Source of the DNA: Hymenochaete sp. R1
Lineage: Eukaryota > Basidiomycota > Agaricomycetes > Hymenochaetales > Hymenochaetaceae
DNA: 64,000 bases
Reading direction: 5' to 3'
NCBI GenBank assembly: GCA_019400425.1
Contig: JAFREE010000091.1
Span: 1 to 64,000, forward strand
Part shown: positions 1 to 13,100 of the stretch, in pieces
How positions within the stretch are numbered: the first letter of the stretch is position 1
How the letters are laid out: each line of letters starts with the position of its first letter
Translations under genes and position numbers: made by a program
The notes under the pieces: model-generated
The model's input: only the letters and a program-made list of their open reading frames with translations
Told to the model about the DNA's origin: nothing
Databases searched by the model: none

Positions 1-2530
1 AGACTATTGTATGGACTGGACTACCTGAGTCGAATCCCTTTTCATGACTCGGTTCTCTGGTCTTCAGCTTTAGGATCTTTGACAGTCGTAGCCTGTCTCT
101 ACCCATGAGGGTCATTGGGATGCCTTCCGGCGAACACTCGGGACTTGATCTACCCGTGCCGACTTGAAGGCTTTCCCAATGTCTAAACTCCCCCCTTAAC
201 GTACTTCAAGACTAATCTGGCAACACTCCTTGCTCCGGAGACTGCCTGCTTCTTGCCTCTCTCTTGGTACGCTTCGCCCTAGATCCCTGCGGACGTCTCC
301 CGGGAGGCGCGCTCGGCTCTCACCTCGACAATCGCCGAGTGCGCCTTGACTGACTTGGATCTGGAAGCTTGTTCTGTGCACACGAAGGTCGATCTCGCAC
401 TCGAACAAGAAACATTTGGCCACGGACATCGAAGGTCTTTTATGAATATGACAAACGAACCTTAGGACGTTTCTTCGACATAGAGTTTTTCGCAATTGCT
501 CCGATGCTTGACGGTTATGGATGGCCGTCGACATCGGTGAACTGGTACTGGAACTTGAAGGCAAGCTTAACTGGATCTGGCTGGCATTCTGCATTTCTTT
601 CTTTTCTGGTCTGGTCTGGTCTGGTCTTGCAATCCCGAAACTTACTCTGTCCGTGGCCCCCGGGCCTTCGAGCCCTTCAACTTGGAGTTTTTTTTCCAAG
701 TTATCAAATACAAATCAAGTACACCTCATCATTTTCTATCTTGTGTCTCGGCTCCGTCTCGTTCATGTTTACTAGTATCCTATAGCCCATATACCACTGG
801 CTCTGGCACATCATACAAATACACTCTACATTCTACATTCTACATTCTACATTCTATTGGTATCTCTCACACGTACTAATAATACTATACATTGTTTATA
901 CCCGGGCCCTTGTGGATGCACGAGCGGATCGCTACGCTCATCTATACCCTGTACAAGTAGTACACATTACTACTAGTATTCGTGACGATATCCCTATCCT
1001 ACTACCATCTTGTATCCACTTCAAATATAATTTCACATAATATATCATCCATATATTATCATTTTCTCATCCTCCCCCCACCCAAAACACCCTTCTCTTC
1101 CTTCGTCCAGAAATTCAGAATTCAAAGCGGCGCGAACCACTGCCACACTGAAGGCTACTGCCAGACCGCAAGCATTCCCCGAATCAAACTCAGACTCGGA
1201 CTCAGAGTTGTTTGACTCGGACTTTTACGAAAACTTAGGATTTACAACTTACAAGATTAGATCAAACGACTTGAAGGCCCGGGAGCGCGAGTCTCTGTCT
1301 CTGCAACTCGGAATTTCCAAACAAAAGGAAATGAAATGAAATGAAAAGCTGTTTCCATTCGCTCTTTCGCTTCCCTCACACAAAATCCATCTCATCACCG
1401 TTCACCAAGCCGACAGCCAATACTCGATAGCCAATTATTATATATCTATTTGCATTCCTAGCGTAAAAAACAAATCGAAACAAATCGAAACGAAATCGAA
1501 ACAAACAAGGATCGAAACAGGCAGGTTGGCAGGTTGGCAGAATAACTGGGGCGAGGCGAGGCGAGGCGGGGCGGGAGAACATGCAAGCGACGAATAAAGT
1601 TGGATGTTGGTTGAAGAAAAAAAAGGGGGGGAAGGTGACGAAGAGGAACAGGAAGAGAAAGAAAGCCGAGTTGGGTAAAGAGTACAGTGTACAGGGATAA
1701 AAAAGGAGAAAGGAGTGTGGAGTGTAAGCATCAACAATTTGATATGATATGATATTCACAAAGATGGTGTGGTGGGGGTTCGAGAACCGCGAACCGCGAA
1801 ATAAAAATTAACGAAACAAACGGTGAAAAGGAAAGTTGAGAACGGAGAACAGAGAACAGAGAACAGGGTCGAAAGCAGGTTGATTGATTACAAAGGGTGT
1901 GAGTGAGTGAACGAACGAACGAACGTATTAAGCAAGAGGAAGAGCGAAGGGGTGAGTGTAGAGTAAGTAAGGCTCCAGGTAAGGTAAGGTAAGGGTGACG
2001 GGAAGATGATAACAAATGACAACGGGAAAGGAAGACGTGGAACGAACGAATGAAAGAGCGTACGTAACTTTGAGTGCGAGACAGGGGTGTGTGAGGAATG
2101 GTGGTGGGGGTTGACGGACAACGTCTTCAGTAGTCAGTCACAAGGGAACGAAAAAAAGGAGTTAGACGTGCAGAAGACAGGAGAGCGGATGGGATGGGGT
2201 GAGAGGAGAGACATGCGAGACAGGAGGTCGTGAACAGAGAGAAAAGGAAAACACAGCACAAAAGGGAAGAAAAAATATATTGAAAACACAATTTACCAAT
2301 AGATAATGGGCGGAGAACACAGAACCAGAGATGGAAGAAAGGCGAGCGGGAGTTTAGAAGAGTTAAGTTAGCCAACGCTGCAGGACAAGAAACAGAGGAC
2401 ATGCACGGGCGAAAACAAGAGAATGACGGAAAGACGATTCGGGTGGCAGTAGACCAGCTTCAAAATCCGAAAGGCGCTCCCCCAACCATGGTCCTTCCTT
2501 TCACCCATTTCTCCGTGTTTGGAAGTGGTA
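1..2530. other. Intergenic, no gene recognised
   Basis: No open frame here resembles a known protein, and short ORFs occur on both strands in competing frames. The stretch is rich in low-complexity DNA: a CTACATT heptamer array near 840, GAAC tetramers near 1910, and purine-rich sequence from 1560 to 2300. The right end is the 3' flank of the homeodomain gene. Two TACTAGTA palindromes lie at 770 and 971. Confidence 0.6.
826..853. repeat. Heptamer microsatellite, CTACATT x4
   Basis: Four perfect tandem copies of CTACATT were read directly, followed by a decayed fifth copy. It lies in noncoding DNA. Confidence 0.9.
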
Positions 2531-5500
2531 CTACCCAAAGAAGCCGTTCCCGTTATGATACTCTTGCGAGTTCAACGAGAACGAACTCCCCGCGTACCCT
2601 TCAAAGTACGGCGACTTCACATCCTGCTGCTGCCCCGCATTCCCAAGCATCCCCATCTCAATCTCCTGCGAATGAGCCGAATGCGTCGAATGCGCCAAAC
2701 TCAAGCTGCTCGCGCTCGCGCTCGCATAGCTCGAAGACGGCGGGGGCGCCGGCAACCCAAACTCCACGCCCGCAAGGTCCGCGTACATGCTCGCGTCATC
2801 CACAGGCGAGTAATGGCCAGTCCCCGAAACGTCCTCGGTGATCCGCAAAAAGTCGAAATCGCCGTCGAGTTTCTGGCGCTGTTCGTTGAATCGCCTCGAG
2901 CCGTACCGGGAGTTGGAACGGGATAGGTGGCTCTGGTGAGCGAGGCGAGGGGAAAGTGAAGATTGGATGGAAGGTGCCAGGCTGCTTCGTGAAGAAGCGG
3001 CTGAATGCATACGCGAATAGGGGTTTGAATGGCCGAAGGAGATACCATCCGAAAAGTTTGAAATCGGTGATGCCATGGACGACCGTTGACTCTGCATGCC
3101 AGGACTCTGCACGTTGTCCTAGCGTATCATGATTAAGCACTTTTTTGATAGTAATAATAATAATGACTCGGCTTACAGGCGTCAAAGCAAGAGCAAGCTC
3201 ACTACTCTGACTTATTGGCACGGTCTGGTTCCGCACAGGCCTCTGCACCTGCTGGAAGGAGTTTCGATCGTGAGCTTGACCCTGAGCATGCGAGTGCGAA
3301 TCGATAGAATGCGGCAACGAAACGTTTGAGCCATTTTGCATTCCTAGATTCGAGAACATGGTCATGATCTGGCTCGTACCACTCGCGCTGAAGCAAACAC
3401 ATGTCAGTCACAGAACGAACTGTGTGATTCTGCAGTGACCACTTACTATGATGGCCTCCTCTCTTCCATGTACCCAGCCGGCGGCCTCGGGATGCCAGAA
3501 GGTCCCACAGTCTGGTCAGGCTGCAAGATACCCCCAGCTTCGTTGCTGTAGCGCGCACCGCTCGCGATGCTCGATTCGCTTTCCGCCACGCTCACGATAC
3601 TTCCAAAGCGGTTTCCGTACGCATTGTTTTGCGAGGGGTCACGGTAGTAAACCGGTGCATTGGCAGAGTCATTTGCGCCCACATTGGATCCCGCGTTGAG
3701 GTTCTCTGCAGATGCCGAGAGGGACGTAAAGGAAAGTCTGGCTTGGATGGGGCCGTTACCGAGGCCACGGGATGTCGGATCAAGGACGTCCATCCCATTG
3801 ACAGCCATGTTCGAATCCTCCGTCTCCGGCTTGACGTGCGCTGATTGGAAGTGCATTCCGCCGTCTTGCTGCGCGCCAGATTGCGGGTGACGCCCATCGC
3901 TCGACGCCATACCGTCGTTGGAACTCGACGCATGGCCATTGGTGTCGACTTCACCGCTGTTTCTTCCCACGGAACCGAAGGAAAAGCCGGGTGCTGGGAG
4001 AGGCCCTGCAGCGGGAGGCGCATAATTGCGGTACGACAAAGCAACGGCTTGGCCATCGAGCTGACCCACCATGAGACCACCGTTGTCGAACTGGGGATGG
4101 TGCGGTTGCTGGGACGATTGAGGGTAAGATAGAGAGTACGATGAGAGTGCCTGGCCCTGGGAAGCCAAGTCCGTTGCCGTCGGAGAGCTGACATCCATCC
4201 TGTCGCTCTCGGGCCCAGTAGGCACCGACGAGGGATTTGAAGACGACGACGACCCTCCCAAGGGCAACTCCGCCGTCTGAACGTGCGGAGTTCCGGTCGG
4301 CGTACTGTGGCTCGTTGGGGACAACGTCGGCTTGTATTTCCCAAGCCCCATTCCAGTTGGCCCACTGGGCAGGTTCGACGTCGAAGCCGATCCATACGCA
4401 AGATTGTTGGCGTGCATGGCTACGTGTGCATATGGGTGACTTCCGAGACGATCAAGGCTGGTACGCCTCGCGTCGATGCCAGCCACTGAACTTATGCGCC
4501 CATATCCGTTGCCATACGAATTAGGCAGTCCGGAGCGATGAGGGCCTAGAGAGCTGGACGGGGCAGCTCCTGGGACGTGGCGTACGCGCGAGAAGTTGTT
4601 AGCACCGAGGTTTGTGGGAAGGGACGGTCGCCGGGCTAGAGATTCTGGCGGAGTAACAGAGTATGTCGTCGTCGGATCGCCGCCCATTTCATTCCCTGCA
4701 TTCGGATTCGGGTTTAAGGAATGATTTTGATGATCGAAGGCAATTGGCGTCCGACTCGCCGCACGAGGGATGCTCGGATTTCCGGAGTTCCAAAATCCTT
4801 GCGAGGGGTGTTGCTGTTCTTGCTTCGAGTCTAATCCCGTAACGGAGCGCGGCACGGAGAAGCATCCCTCGTCGACGACCCGGGACGGCTCAACGTTGAT
4901 GTTCATGTCCATATCCAACACACCATTCGGAGGGGTCATCTCTGGCGGTGTGCTGTTAGGTGAAGTGTTCCGCGAATGCGATACGTTCTGTTGCACGTCG
5001 TGACCCAGACCTATGCTATCCATACTCCTAAAGTCGCCGATGGATACCGGGTTGCTCGTTGACACTGACGCCAACGGTGCCACTGAGCTTCCTGATGGTG
5101 CGTGAGAGCTGGAAGAGGCTGCGGCGTCGCCCTCGAAGCCCGACTTTCCAAGCTGATTGATCCCGTGGATGTCACCGCCGCCTCGGTTGATTCCGTTCAC
5201 GTCTTCGACATCATCCTCGTCTACATCATCGCCGTTGTCATCCTCCTCCGCACCCGGGTGAACTGAATCGGAGGTTGAAGCCTCTGTCGTGCCCTGACTT
5301 TCGAGGCTGATAGACTTCTTCCCGCTGGCAGCTGCTTTCTTTTTTAGCGTCTTCTCTTTGGCTCGCCTATTAACCATGTCAGTTGTTGCGATAAAAATAG
5401 ATTTAAAAATCGGTATGCGCAACAGAAGAGTGGGGAGGGAGGTGCGAAGGCATGCGGGAGGTGCGGGAGAGAATGATGATGAGAGGGGCTAGAGGGGGAA

Positions 5501-6473
5501 GTTCTTGGCTGCAAAGAGTATCATGCCTTGAACGGATGCTTCTCATCCGACCAATATAACCATAAAAGTGCAACTCGAGGCAAGGAAAGAAGTATTCACC
5601 TATTTTGGAACCAGACCTGTATGGAAGTAAAGATAGATCAGTACACGAGCACGGGCATGTTGAGAAGATTGATGGGAAACTGAACAGGGACCAATAGAGA
5701 TGTCGAAGAAGTGGGACACGAGTAAAGACAAAAGGACCGCCGAAATGCATGTAACGTCAAACTTTTGCAATCTACATGATGCACATGTTGCATTACAATC
5801 ACATACTGTTCAGTGAAAAATGGGGAGGGGGAGAGTGGGGGAGTGGAAGGGAAGGGAAAGTGTGGTGGTTGCTGTCATTCGGCGGTCGCTCGGCCAAACC
5901 GACAACGCGCTTCCAACGACACGCCGCGGGGTAAAACACAAGGCAGATAGAGAGGGATAAAAAAAAAGAGAGGGACCAAAGGAAAGCGGAGGCACGCACC
6001 TGGACACCTCTCGGCGTCATTTCCAACTTGTTGGCGAGCGTTTTCCTGAGAACGGCGTTCGGCTTCGTCTCCTTCTTAAATGTCTCCTCGAGAATTTTAA
6101 GTTGCGGGCGCGTTGTCCGTTTCCGGTGTTTGACCTCGCTCGGGTTGTAAGGGTAAAATGTACGAAAGTCGACCGTCGCAGGATCGACTCCTGGGGGTAG
6201 AGTGATATAGGACGTTTGAGCGTGAGGAGCGAGATGAGGATGGTGGTGAGGATGAGAGGCGGGACGAGGCTGAGAGTGATGATGGGGATGGGGAGGAACG
6301 GGGGATGATATGTATTGTTGGACGCCTGCTGCTAGGGCGTTTGGGTCGATTGCAGAGCGCTGGGAGGTATAGAACATGGGTTGCTGTTGATGATGCTGGT
6401 GCTGGTGTTGCTGGTGGTGGAGAACATGGTGTGGAAGTGGGTTATGAGAGAAGGCGGGGTGATGTGGGTCCAT
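2531..6473 (-). CDS. Homeodomain transcription factor
   Basis: Five coding exons give 1069 residues: 6473-6000, 5616-5600, 5366-3447, 3387-3177 and 3118-2531. The N-terminus is His/Gln/Pro-rich. A homeodomain spans about residues 115-172, with basic N-terminal arm KHRKRTTRPQ and helix 3 motif VWFQNRRAKEK, so Gln at homeodomain position 50 and the invariant Trp, Phe, Asn and Arg are all present. The remaining ~900 residues are Ser/Pro/Asn-rich and probably disordered, as in fungal developmental regulators. The helix-3 core is encoded by a 17-nt exon between introns of 383 and 233 nt, whereas the other two introns are 58-59 nt. The start is the first ATG giving a continuous frame into the homeodomain. 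It should be nuclear and bind DNA. Specific identity (Hom1/Hom2, Phx1/Pho2 type) cannot be settled from sequence alone. It is not a mating-type HD1/HD2 pair. Confidence 0.9.
5600..5616 (-). other. 17-nt microexon in the homeobox
   Basis: On the minus strand the 17 nt sit between a preceding AG and a following GTGAAT donor. They restore the frame between exon 1, ending in codon Gln158, and exon 3, starting in the second base group of Arg164. They encode V-W-F-Q-N plus two bases of Arg. Without them the downstream frame shifts and soon meets a stop. Confidence 0.85.
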
Positions 6474-8755
6474 GGTCGCGGGTGAGAGTGTAGATGGCGA
6501 GGACGGGAGATAGGAAATGCGAAGAGTTCGAGATGATGATGATGAACGGAGGCAAAGACGGGGAAAGAAAGGAAGGAGGGAGGGGAGGGATGGGGGACCA
6601 GCGGGAGGGCGAGGGAGGTGATGGTAAGAAGAGAAGAGAGGAGGAGGAGGAGATGTAAAAGTAAATGAGACGAGAGCAGTCAGTTCAGTTCAGTTCAGAT
6701 CCCAGATTCGAGATTTCCTCTTCTTTATTTTTATTTTATTTTATTTCTTTATTTTATATTTATATATATTCATATCGTTTGTATTCTTCGCTTCGTCTTT
6801 CCTCAACAATTTCATCTTCTCCCCAGCGTTTGCGTAGAACAACATGTCGTCGTGCACATGCATGTAGTTGTCTCATGTTACATGTACATGTACTACTAGT
6901 CTCTTCTCTTCATCACCGCCGGAGTACTGCCTCCCTCCCACTCCCTTTATCTTGTCGTCGTCATCCGCGCTTCATCTTATTTGCCCAATCTACTACTCCT
7001 CTCTACTCTCATCGTCGCCTTGCCTCTCGATCCCAACCACTAGTATTCCCACAAACTCTCAACACGTCCCATCCACGTCCCCGCAAGGGAAGAATCCATC
7101 CCTCGCTCATCCATATCTACTTAGACTACTAGTACTATCTCTCTTCCCAATTGCTCCCTTGCATTAGCCACCGTTTCCCTTCCTTCCTCAGCCACTGATC
7201 CCACCCAACGGATCCCATGAGACAGAAATCACAACCCAAAAGCTTCCACCGCCTCGCCTCCCCCCCTCCCTACCTATCGACCTCGACCTCGATCTCTGCA
7301 GCCACAGCAACCCAATCCTATTCAAGTTAGCTCAAGCTTCTCACCACCCTAATCCTAATCAGCCTTCCTATCGCCGTCTTTTCTCCTCGGCTCTCTCTTC
7401 TCTCGCTCTTTGCGATTGCGATTGCACAGCGTAACGGCGATCTCTCAAACTTTCTCTCTGGGTCGCGAGCAACGACGACCCATCGCCCTCGCCATCTCCA
7501 TCGTCATGCGATCTCTCTCTCTTCCTCGTCTCGATCGCACGTCGCTCTGCCGACTTTTCTATTTTCTATTTTCTATTTATAAAAATAAATAAAGATTCCG
7601 CCGTCTCCTCGCCCTACAAGTTACATGTAGCCAATCAACCCAAGTCTGCGCTGGGGACGAAGCCGCGCATACAGACGACTTACGTCGTTCACTTCTTTCC
7701 CTCTTTTCCTTCCCTCTTTTTATATCCCGCGCCGCGCAATCATCGACGGACTACGGCCTCCCGCTCGTGCGTGCGCGAAGCTCCCCTCCTCCCCTTCTGT
7801 CTCCTGTCCCCTGTCTCCCCCACCCAGAGCGTCTCGCAATATTAATATCGATATCGATATTAATCTACGAGACGAGTCCTCGCCACCTAGCCACGAATCA
7901 TTAATACTCTTCTTCGTTTACCATATGCATCTGATCGTGGCCACTGGCATACCCGCACAACCTACAACCTACAACCTTCAGTCTTTAAAATTAAAGAATG
8001 AAAGAATGAACGGAAGGGGGTGATCCAAGCGCAGCTTGAGACGCAAGGACCAGGGCAAGCAAGCTCAAAGACCGAGGCTGCAGATCTAGAGGTGCCGAAA
8101 GAAAGAGAAAGAGAGCTGAAACCGAGAGGCCGTTCGCTCGTACTCAGAACTTACTCTCTACCGCCCTCACCCCTCAATCACCTCCCTCCCCTCCCAGAGT
8201 CCCTCCTTCTCCTTCTCCTTGCAACTTGAAGGTGCGACACTGGCAGCCGCTGGTCGCAGTCGCGGTCGCGATACACCACACACCGGTGCCTCCCCCCTCC
8301 TTGGCTTGGAGGTGGAAGTGGCAGAGGCAGAGAAAGCCTGGAGGTCGCCCGACCCGACCCAACCCAGCCCTTTGGGAACACTTTCCTGACAATAACAATA
8401 ACAATAACGATACGATACTTGAACTTGAATGATAATGATAATGATAGTAACAACGAATTCGGAATGTTGTACCGCGAGTCGATGGACGGATGCCACTTGA
8501 AGTGCTTTTCCGATTTCCTGGATTCCTCATATTAACGTTAATTATCTCACCGACAATGACAATGACAACATTAATATTAATGTGCAAGGTTGAAGGTATC
8601 GGTATCGCGACATCACTATCGAAAAGAGACCGAAAACTCCGGGGCCCCTCTCGCCCTCCCTTTCTGACCGCCTCGCTTCACTTCGCCTCGTCTCGGAGCG
8701 TCCCCTAAGCGAACGGACGAACGGACGACCGGACGAACGGAAAGAAGCTTAAGGG

Positions 8756-8796
8756 AAGCTAAGCTAAGCTAAGCAGAAGCAGAAGCAGAAGCAGAA
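8756..8796. repeat. Compound microsatellite AAGCT x3 / GCAGAA x4
   Basis: Three AAGCT units (8756-8770) run almost directly into four GCAGAA units (8773-8796). Degenerate GGAC/GAAC tetramers precede them. All lie in noncoding DNA. Confidence 0.85.
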
Positions 8797-10154
8797 TTCC
8801 GAAGGGAGTAGAGATTGTGTAGATTGTAGATTTGTAGATTGTAGATTCTCGGAAGTTTTTTTCTTTTTCTTTTTCTTCCAAGTTTCTTTTCTTTTCTTTT
8901 CTGATAAGCTTACTTCAAAGTTCTGTTTCCTCGAGAGCTTTCTTGCGTTCGTTCGTTCGTCGGTCAGTCGGTATCTTCGGTATACTGTGGGTCTTCGTTC
9001 TGCTGTGCCCTGCGGCGACGGCAGAGCTGCCAGAGGGTTTGCTGTTTACGGGTACGCGAGAGGCGAGGCGAGGCGAGTTCGGCGTGAGCCATTTATGGAA
9101 ATTCGTTGCTGCTGAAGAAGCCGTCTGTCGTCGTCCGAGTCGTCGTCCTTCCTTTCTTGAGCCCGGTCGTCTGGTCGTCGAGTCGACTCGCGAATCGAAT
9201 CGAATCGACGCAGTCGCGGGCCAGGTCTCTCCCTCGTTCTTCTTTCTCCGCATCTTCCTACGCTTCGCTTCGCTCGTCAGTGTATGGCTGACTCCCTACC
9301 GGCATCTAACCATTGCGCGTTGGGAGCATTGGGGCTCCGAACGCGAATCGATCACGCTCGGAAGAAAAGATTTGAAAGACTCCGATGAGGACGTACCGTA
9401 CTTCAGGCTCGACATCCGAATCGAACGAACGAACCCCTCCGAGTCCGTACCGCAGTCCAGTCCCAGTCACGGTCTTGTACATGTAATGTAAAGTGTATTG
9501 TATTGAAGAAGAGGTGCGCCTGGTGCACTCGGCCGTGACTCGCCAGCACTCGATCGAGGTGCAAAACAAACCAGACAGGATTCGCCGCAATTCATGTTAG
9601 AGTGAGCCATTCATATTCAATATTCATGAATGATCCGGGTCCGCTGTCCATTCAGTTCAAAGTAGAAAAAAAACCCTCCTTGTCCTTCCATTACATTACA
9701 CCAATGATCAACGCTAATATTCCCCGCAGCTCTCCCTACGATCGAGCCGATCTCAAGAAAGAAGGTTACAAGTCATAAGGCGTAAGAGAATGGGAGTACT
9801 GAATGCACGTCTCTATCGACCCGACGATTTGGCCATTCATCTTCAGCCTGGGTCATCGGTCTCTCACATAACTTCAAGGTAACAACCCTTACGCATTTCT
9901 CCTGCGCGCTACGTACCATACCATGCCATGCTCTACTCTGCTGAGTATACCGACTGACACTGACTGCACCCGGGCCCGGGCCCGAGCCCGAGTCACAGCC
10001 AAGTCGGTGTTTGCGAGAAAATTTCCTTGCGAAAGTCCCGCCCCATCCTTTGCCCGGTTGCCATTGTATGTATGCACGCATGTTGCGTTTGATTCGGTTC
10101 GGGGTATGGAGGGATCGATGTGATGCGATGCGTCGACCGCAACTGCGCGCCTAT

Positions 10155-10178
10155 TCTGACTCTGACTCTGACTCTGAC
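10155..10178. repeat. Hexamer microsatellite, TCTGAC x4
   Basis: Four perfect tandem copies of TCTGAC were read directly in the gene-poor region. Confidence 0.9.
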
Positions 10179-13100
10179 CCCAAGCCTCCCGAGTTTTTCG
10201 CGCATTGGTATCGGCGGAGCGTCGTGGGATATTTACGCAGATACGCAGATTGCAACTTGAAGGGGGCCGACCGCTCAGATGCTATATCCAGTGAAAATTC
10301 ACTTGCGGGCAACCAGCTAAGCATGACCTCGTCCTCCGGGCCGCTCCTCTATTTCTATCAAGGTGGCTCTGAAAGCTTCCCGACCAACCCAACACGAGCA
10401 TCTACTAGTACCAACTAACTAACTACATCTACACGCACCGGCATCCCCCCCTTCCCGGCCCGCTCGTCAGGTTCCCCTCTTCCAATTTAAAGAAAACCTC
10501 CTGTCGCATGCCCATCAGCTTCCATGCCCAATCCAAAACGCAGATATGATATGAGAGGAGGGACGCGAGCCCGATTTTGGGTAACGGATGGGACGGAAGA
10601 TGGTTAGGTTAGGTGGGCACATTGGTAGTGGGCGCTCAGCACCTGCACCTGCCTTACGAGTCCCGACCCGATTCCGGATGCTGCGAGCGTTTACTTGAAC
10701 ATTACTGGTACTTTGGGTCTACGAACTTGTGATACGGTACGGTTGTGCGCCATACTGCAAGCCGTAGTCCCACTCTCCCTCCCCCTCACTCCCTCACTCC
10801 CTGCCCCAGCTCTCGGGTGTTCCTCAAGCTATACAACAGCGCACTGGCACGTCGCTGCCGCACGCAACACAGCACGTTCCGTATACTTTAGCAATGGCGA
10901 TGGCGATGGCGATTGTGACTGTGATAAAATGCACGAAACGCGCATTACTATCCTATCCCACCGTGCCTTCCAGTCTGCCCCTGTCCTATCGCACTTTGTA
11001 TTACTTTAAGTAAAGATTGGGTACTGGTGCTGTGAAACCTATCTGCCAGTGCGAGCTTAATCCGTGCCTTGCCAGTGCGCCACCTTTCTTAGGTCCGAGT
11101 CGGTTGTTGCTTCAGCGCTAACAAAGGGGTGTTTGGTGTTTGATTTTCGTCGTCGTCGTCGTTGCTTTGGTGCGTTGCGGTACTCGTTGCTATCTCGTGG
11201 AGAAGTCACCATGGAACTCGGACACTCACACACCGTGGGTGGGGAGCGCTCACCAATAGTAATATGAATACACACACAATAGTGCCGTAACGAATGACGA
11301 GTTCAAGCGCTCGTGCACAGTGTCGAACGCCTTTAAGTTTCGTTTTTAGGATCGTAGGGTAGGGAGTCTGCCAACGAGCAGAAGGCAACGACTCGGAGCC
11401 GGCGTTTCTCCAACTTGAACCTGTCGTGAATTTGATAACTTCGTGTATTTGATCTGATCCTGTAATATACATGCATATAATAATAGAGAAGCCGCACTGG
11501 TACTTCTTGCTTGCGCTCGCGAGCCTACGTGCTGGTATCCAAGATCTCTTCGATTCGCGGGATTGTGGACAGTGGACAACGCGTTTGATTTGGAGCGACC
11601 GGAGCCGCGGCAATGGTTGTACGGATCGCCACTAGTACTGCCAGTGGGAGCGACCTGAGAGGAAGCGGGGGGCAAAGAGGTTCCTTGGAGACGAAATGAC
11701 AAGCTGAATACGTTACATCATGATAGACTTTGTTGACTCGAATGAAAGGAGAGGCGGCTGCGTAACGGTGCTGCTGTGAATTTGAAAGTAGAGAAACTGA
11801 ACGAGAGCCTGAGGCCCGACCGCTGCACCGACTGGCACCGGCCTCATACCAAACCAAACCTACCTGGAGCTCTCCTTTCAACGTAAGACGTAAGACAGCA
11901 ACTCCGAGTCCGAGCCACCATTCAACCTCGAGGGATCGTCTTCACTAATTCCGTTTGAGAGAGACTCGGACTCGGACTCGGAGCAAGAAGGAAGCCTAGA
12001 AGATCCCTTCTAACCGAACCAATCACGATTCCGAGTCGCCCCTTTTCTTCAGCCACCCACCCAGCCACAGGCTTAGGCTATCTATGCAGGCTGCTACTAG
12101 TAGTAGTTACCAGTACTAGTATCCGAGTCAGAATTCAAATAGAAAACGCGTAGAGTTATCCGTACCTTTCCCTTCCCTTCGACCGTTCCGTTGCTTGCTT
12201 GGGATGCTATTTTACGCAATCTCTGGCCTAATCTGAGGCTAGTCTGCGTAAGGTATGCCCGGAGACCTCAAGCGGCTCGGCACAGAAAGGAGGATGGGAT
12301 CTTTTAGAAACCTTTCAGGTCTCTGAGTCTCGAGTCGAGTCGAGGCGTGGGAATGTGACACCTTTGGGGGAAACGAGGCTCCCGACGCCGACGGTCGAGC
12401 TAAGCTGATCGCTCTCTTTCGCTCACCCAAGGTGCAATGAAGTCAGAAGTATCTGGCTCTGTACGCGCACGCACGAAACGTCGAACTTGGAACCCTTACG
12501 CACGAATCGCAGGTCATTCAGAGAAACTCCAGGCAGTACCATTTGCGTCGCCGACTACACTGCAGATCTGAAGTTAGACGGTGACGTCAGCATCATAGAG
12601 TTCGAAGAACTTCTTTCCTGTCCTTCGTTTGTCCGAGACCGGCGCACTCGGCGGCCCGGCGGGGTATTGATCCTTGTACACGGGCATATAATCATGGGTC
12701 CATACAGTACAGACATGGACCGGTGTTGCCACACTCAAGGACCGGAGAAGGTCTTTGGCGCTTCGAAAGAGTGGGAGGAGGGCGACCAACTTTGACTGAC
12801 TCTCTTTCTCCCCGTCCAACATATCGCTCGTGATCCGTGTCGGCTTTCGGGATTCATTGTCAGGTACGCCTTCGTGAGTGACAAGAGACGGGGCGAGTGT
12901 TGATTGGGCTGACCCACTTTGAATGCAATCCTCCAGATTTACGGGCCTGTTGTCATTGGCCGTCGAATCCAATGGTGATAGGTCCGCTTGTGGTGACAGT
13001 GCATCGTGTACTGTACGGCTTCCGTAAGTAATATGGACGATTCGGGACTCGGACTTCTTACCTACGGGCGGCAGTGGAAGCTTTTGGATGATGACGACGC

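Noticed and set aside
2531..6473. Homeodomain gene as part of an A mating-type locus
   Set aside because: There is one homeodomain gene only, with no divergent HD1/HD2 partner and no mitochondrial intermediate peptidase or beta-flanking gene nearby. The long Ser/Pro tail and canonical WFQNRR helix fit a general developmental regulator better.
9969..9994. GC-rich CCCGGG/CCCGAG run as a possible structured RNA or terminator
   Set aside because: It is a short degenerate repeat without a convincing stem, loop or flanking conserved sequence.
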